From contig JAKFXJ010000234.1 of assembly GCA_021731425.1 (NCBI GenBank), positions 1-9,579 on the forward strand: 9,579 nucleotides of DNA, in the 5' to 3' direction. The translations under genes and the position numbers were made by a program. Under the pieces are notes generated by a model. That model did no database searches. It had not been told where the DNA came from and worked only from the letters and a program-made list of their open reading frames with translations. The DNA comes from Limnohabitans sp. (GTDB taxonomy: Bacteria > Pseudomonadota > Gammaproteobacteria > Burkholderiales > Burkholderiaceae_C). Of this stretch, positions 6,895 to 9,579 are shown one piece after another (positions within the stretch are counted from its first letter, which is position 1; each line of letters begins with the position of its first letter).

Positions 6895-7415
6895 CCCGGA
6901 CTCCGCGACAGGGGGCCGCGCCTGCGGTTGGCTCTGGGCCAATGGGGACTGAGCTCGACCACCAGGCTTTGGGCACGCGCCTGCAAACGCGCCAGTACAT
7001 CGTCAAACTGCACCACCTCGTCGGCCTGCAAGGCACTCAAAATCTGGCCATTGATGGCCTGAATACTCGGCATCAAATCGTCGTACAACTGCCGCCCTGC
7101 TGGCGTCAACTCCACCCGCGCACCTCGCCGATCACCGGGCGTGACCGTGCGCAGCACGAATTGTTTTTTGACCAAGGCTGTCAAGATGCGTGAAGTGCGG
7201 GCGCGGTCACGGTGCATGCGCTCGGCCAGCACCGAGGGAGGCAACCCCCCGTTTTCATACAACTGCGCCACCACCGCCCATTCACGCCGCGTGATGCCAA
7301 AACCCCCTTCACACAAACGCACCACCAAGGCTCCGGCCGTGCTGGACAAGCGGCCCAAACGGTAGAGCAACAGGTCATCGATCGAGGCCAGGCGTTGGGA
7401 TGGAGACAGCGACAT
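6891..7415 (-). CDS. MarR-family transcriptional regulator
   Basis: A 174-residue winged-helix dimeric DNA-binding protein of the MarR family. The DNA-binding core runs from ITRREWAVVAQL (41-52) through LPPSVLAERMHRDRARTSRILTALVKK (58-84, read in parts; recognition helix about 71-84) to the wing TPGDRRGARVELTPAG (92-107). N-terminal (11-33) and C-terminal (115-155) helices would form the dimer interface. No cysteine-based oxidation sensor is evident (C35 is the only cysteine), so a small-molecule ligand is the default guess. A basic RANRRRG tail (161-167) is unusual. The gene diverges from the Bug-type gene across 114 bases that hold two abutting palindromes, and it overlaps the nuclease gene by 4 bases. 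By family custom it probably represses itself and its divergent neighbour; the effector cannot be inferred. Confidence 0.92.
   Translation of the reverse strand: MSLSPSQRLASIDDLLLYRLGRLSSTAGALVVRLCEGGFGITRREWAVVAQLYENGGLPPSVLAERMHRDRARTSRILTALVKKQFVLRTVTPGDRRGARVELTPAGRQLYDDLMPSIQAINGQILSALQADEVVQFDDVLARLQARAQSLVVELSPHWPRANRRRGPLSRSPG
6901..6904 (-). promoter_or_regulatory. Shine-Dalgarno site fixing the start of the SNase-like gene
   Basis: Minus-strand GGAG with a 6-base spacer before the ATG at 6894, inside the last codons of marR. It supports the ATGA overlap and thus translational coupling, and argues against the longer open frame up to 6942. Confidence 0.7.
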
Positions 7416-7435
7416 CAGGGTTTTCCGGGGGAATG

Positions 7436-7460
7436 ATTGATTAGATCAATTGTCATGACA
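7436..7460. promoter_or_regulatory. Two abutting palindromes, candidate MarR operator
   Basis: ATTGAT-TAG-ATCAAT (7436-7450) is a perfect inverted repeat with a 3-base centre, and TGTCATGACA (7451-7460) directly after it is a perfect 10-base palindrome. They lie 20 bases before the marR start and about 70 before the Bug gene, in the only intergenic region shared by both. Size and symmetry suit a MarR dimer. I could not pick out convincing -35/-10 pairs for either direction, so overlap with a promoter is inferred from position only. Confidence 0.6.
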
Positions 7461-7518
7461 GGCCCTACATTGTGGACTGACAGCATCGGGAAACCCGTGA
7501 TTTTTGTAACCTCACACC

Positions 7519-7523
7519 AGGAG
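7519..7523 (+). promoter_or_regulatory. Shine-Dalgarno site that fixes the start of the Bug-type gene
   Basis: AGGAG with a 6-base spacer to the ATG at 7530. This and the signal peptide directly after that ATG rule out the 31-codon longer open frame that begins at 7437 inside the palindrome. Confidence 0.85.
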
Positions 7524-7529
7524 ACACCC

Positions 7530-8504
7530 ATGAAAAACATCTACCAACTGACCCGCAGAACCTTGGGCTTGGCCGCCCTGTCGCTGGCGGTGCTTTCGCC
7601 CAGCTTGCAGGCCCAAGAAAAGCCGCCCCTCAAAATTTTGGTGGGTTTCCCGCCCGGCGGCTCCGCCGATGTGCTGGCCCGCATGGTGGCTGATGCGCTG
7701 CGCGACGACTTTGGCACCATCGTGGTGGACAACAAACCCGGCGCTGGTGGGCGCATTGCCCTGAACATGACCAAAACGGCCAAACCCGATGGCCAGACCG
7801 TGATCATTTTGCCCAGTGGCCCCATGGTGCTGTTTCCCCACGTTTACAAAAAACTGGACTATGACGCAGTGAAGGACTTCACACCGATTTCTCAAATCGC
7901 CCGCTTCCAGTTTGGTGTGGTCTCTGGCCCTGCCAGCAATGTGAAAAGCATCGCCGAGATGGCGGCCAAAGCCAAATCCGACCCGGCTACTGCCAGCTAC
8001 GGCACACCCGGCGCAGGCACATTGCCGCATTTCATGGGCGTATTACTCGAGCAATCGGCAGGCATCAACCTCAACCACATCCCCTTCCAGGGAGGTGCCC
8101 CGGCCAACAACGCCTTGCTGGGTGGCCACATCGGCTACAAATTTGACGTGGTCTCGGAAACCGCCGAGCTGCACCGCACGGGCAAAGTGCGCATCATCGC
8201 CGTGACGGGCGCACAACGCGACGCGCAAGTACCGGAGGTGCCCACCCTCAAAGAGTCTGGCGTCAACATGGAAGCCACCGCCTGGTTTGCCATGTACGGC
8301 CCTGCAGGCCTGCCTGCCGAGGCGCTCAGCCGTCTGGAAAAAGCCATGATGAAGATCGCCCGCCAACCGGCCATGAAAGAAAAAATGGTCAAACTGGGCT
8401 ATGAACCGATTGGCTCGAGCTCAGCCGAATTGGCCGCAGCGCAAAAAACCGATTTGAACCGCTGGGAAAAACCCATCAAGGCCACCGGCGTGCAACTGGA
8501 CTGA
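7530..8504 (+). CDS. Bug-family periplasmic solute-binding protein (tripartite tricarboxylate transporter, TctC-like)
   Basis: A 324-residue extracytoplasmic binding protein that would capture a carboxylate-type ligand in the periplasm. The N-terminus is an export signal (about residues 1-28, cleavage likely at LQA/QE); TRRTLGL (8-14) resembles a Tat twin-arginine motif, so Tat export is possible. Family landmarks are KILVGFPPGGSADVLAR (35-51), VVDNKPGAGGRIA (65-77), PDGQTVI (86-92), SYGTPGAGTLPHF near residue 154, IPFQGGAPANNALLGGHI, and a C-terminal VPTLKESG...WFAMYGPAGLP region. Length and order are normal. No TctA or TctB membrane genes are in view; such orphan receptors are common in Burkholderiales. 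The sulfatase gene begins 19 bases downstream, so the two are probably an operon, divergent from marR. The ligand cannot be told from sequence; a sulfate ester or its carboxylate is a guess from the neighbour. Confidence 0.93.
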   Translation: MKNIYQLTRRTLGLAALSLAVLSPSLQAQEKPPLKILVGFPPGGSADVLARMVADALRDDFGTIVVDNKPGAGGRIALNMTKTAKPDGQTVIILPSGPMVLFPHVYKKLDYDAVKDFTPISQIARFQFGVVSGPASNVKSIAEMAAKAKSDPATASYGTPGAGTLPHFMGVLLEQSAGINLNHIPFQGGAPANNALLGGHIGYKFDVVSETAELHRTGKVRIIAVTGAQRDAQVPEVPTLKESGVNMEATAWFAMYGPAGLPAEALSRLEKAMMKIARQPAMKEKMVKLGYEPIGSSSAELAAAQKTDLNRWEKPIKATGVQLD

Positions 8505-8523
8505 CATCGACACACAACACCCC

Positions 8524-9579
8524 ATGACGCAACGCCCCAACATCATCTTCATCGTGGCCGATGACCTCGGCTTTGCCGACCTCGGCTGCTACGGCGGCCG
8601 CGACGCGAAGTTCGGCAAGGTCTCGCCCGTGCTCGACCAGCTCGCTGCCAACGGCCTCAAGTTCACGCAAGGCTATTCCAACTCGCCCGTGTGCTCACCC
8701 ACCCGCTTTGCGCTGATGACCGCCCGTTACCAGTACCGCCTGCGCGGCGGGGCCGACGAGCCCATCAACAGCAAGAGCAAAGGCAGCACGGTACTGGGCC
8801 TGCCGCCCGAGCACCCCACACTGCCCTCATTGCTCAAGGCCAGCGGCTACCGCACCGCCTTGATCGGCAAATGGCACCTGGGTTACCCGCCGCACTTCAG
8901 CCCCATCAAGTCGGGCTACGAAGAGTTCTTTGGCCCCATGTCGGGCGGGGTGGATTACTTCACCCATGCCAGCAACAACGGCACACACGACCTCTACACC
9001 AACGAGGAAGAAAAACACGAAGACGGCTACCTGACCGATCTGATCTCTAGCAGAGCGGTGGACTTTGTGAACCGCATGGCCCCGGGCGCTGAGCAAGGCA
9101 CCCCTTTCTTTTTGAGCCTGCACTACACCGCGCCGCACTGGCCCTGGGAAACCCGCGAAGACCATGCGCTGGCCCAAGAGGTCAAAGACAACCTCTTCCA
9201 CCTGCACGGCGGCAACATCCACACTTACCACCGCATGATCCACCACATGGACGAGGGCATTGGCTGGTTGGTGGACGCGCTCAAAAAAACAGGCCAGCTC
9301 GACAACACCCTGATCGTCTTCACCAGCGACAACGGCGGCGAGCGGTTCTCTGACAACTGGCCACTGGTGGGCGGCAAGATGGACCTGACCGAAGGCGGCA
9401 TCCGCGTGCCGTGGATCGCCCACTGGCCTGCCGTGATTGCACCCGGCGGCACCTCCACCCAGCACTGCATGACCATGGACTGGTCGGCCACCATGGTGGA
9501 GTTGGCGGGGGCCAAGGCGCGGGACGACTTGCCCTTTGACGGTGTGTCCATGCTGCCTGTGCTCCGCGACGCCCAGCAC
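8524..9579 (+). CDS. Type I sulfatase (arylsulfatase family), C-terminus outside the window
   Basis: I read 352 codons with no stop; the family is usually 430-550 residues, so the end is missing. The protein hydrolyses a sulfate ester using a formylglycine made from cysteine. Visible are the metal-binding ADD (12-14), the formylglycine motif CSPTR (57-61, C57), the second signature GYRTALIGKWHLG (108-120) with K116 and H118, APHWPWE with H204 (203-209), metal ligands D269/N270 in SDNGGE (268-273) and K285 in GGKMDLTEGGIRVP. The active site thus looks intact. The protein goes straight from MTQRPN into the first beta strand, with no signal peptide, and no upstream in-frame ATG could add one, so it should act in the cytoplasm. 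There is no good Shine-Dalgarno sequence. It follows the Bug gene by 19 bases. Exact substrate unknown; related phosphonate-ester or phosphodiesterase members use Thr/Ser instead of Cys, which argues for a true sulfatase. Confidence 0.93.
   Translation, partial: MTQRPNIIFIVADDLGFADLGCYGGRDAKFGKVSPVLDQLAANGLKFTQGYSNSPVCSPTRFALMTARYQYRLRGGADEPINSKSKGSTVLGLPPEHPTLPSLLKASGYRTALIGKWHLGYPPHFSPIKSGYEEFFGPMSGGVDYFTHASNNGTHDLYTNEEEKHEDGYLTDLISSRAVDFVNRMAPGAEQGTPFFLSLHYTAPHWPWETREDHALAQEVKDNLFHLHGGNIHTYHRMIHHMDEGIGWLVDALKKTGQLDNTLIVFTSDNGGERFSDNWPLVGGKMDLTEGGIRVPWIAHWPAVIAPGGTSTQHCMTMDWSATMVELAGAKARDDLPFDGVSMLPVLRDAQH

Noticed and set aside
7418..7497. GGGTTTTCC (7418-7426) and GGGAAACCC (7488-7496) as a long-range inverted repeat, plus a CGGG-AAA-CCCG hairpin followed by TTTTT
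   Set aside because: The long-range match is imperfect and 61 bases apart, and the small hairpin has only a 4-bp stem. Both are within chance expectation.
1..9579. CRISPR arrays, insertion sequences, tRNA or rRNA genes, phage or defence genes
   Set aside because: Looked for on both strands and not seen: no regularly spaced repeats, no transposase or integrase motifs, no tRNA-like clover-leaf sequence. Base composition looks even throughout.

Overview
The window reads as ordinary chromosome of a betaproteobacterium in the order Burkholderiales, most likely family Comamonadaceae (Limnohabitans/Rhodoferax/Polaromonas-like). The grounds are the look of the proteins (RodA, GpmA, SecB, CtpA), moderately high and even GC, tight gene packing, and a Bug-type tricarboxylate-transporter binding protein, a family greatly expanded in this group. 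The taxon is an inference from protein resemblance; no rRNA or tRNA is present.

Left part (1-3168, all minus strand): a housekeeping run transcribed right to left, in the order membrane-anchored rhodanese (yibN-like), grxC, secB, gpsA and rodA, the last cut by the window edge. It joins thiol/sulfur chemistry, protein export, phospholipid precursor synthesis and cell-wall elongation. The first four genes have the same order as in Escherichia coli. gpsA and rodA are only 6 bases apart.

Middle part (3296-6363, plus strand): divergent from the rhodanese gene lie gpmA (2,3-bisphosphoglycerate-dependent phosphoglycerate mutase), ctpA (S41 carboxyl-terminal processing protease with a PDZ domain) and an E1-like HesA/MoeB/ThiF adenylyltransferase. 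The 127-base divergent region holds a terminator-like hairpin in the leader of the rhodanese operon. A second hairpin lies between gpmA and ctpA.

Right part (6385-9579): a more accessory-looking divergent locus. On the minus strand a MarR-family regulator overlaps, by an ATGA junction, a secreted staphylococcal-nuclease-like protein. On the plus strand are a periplasmic Bug-family solute-binding protein and a sulfatase with an intact formylglycine motif but no signal peptide, running off the window. Two abutting palindromes between marR and the Bug gene are good candidates for the MarR operator. A reasonable inference is a small regulated scavenging locus (a sulfate ester or related organic acid taken up and desulfated inside the cell, plus an exported nuclease), but the substrate cannot be read from the sequence.

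I found no mobile element, CRISPR array, RNA gene or clearly new system. The most interesting part is the MarR/nuclease/Bug/sulfatase locus.
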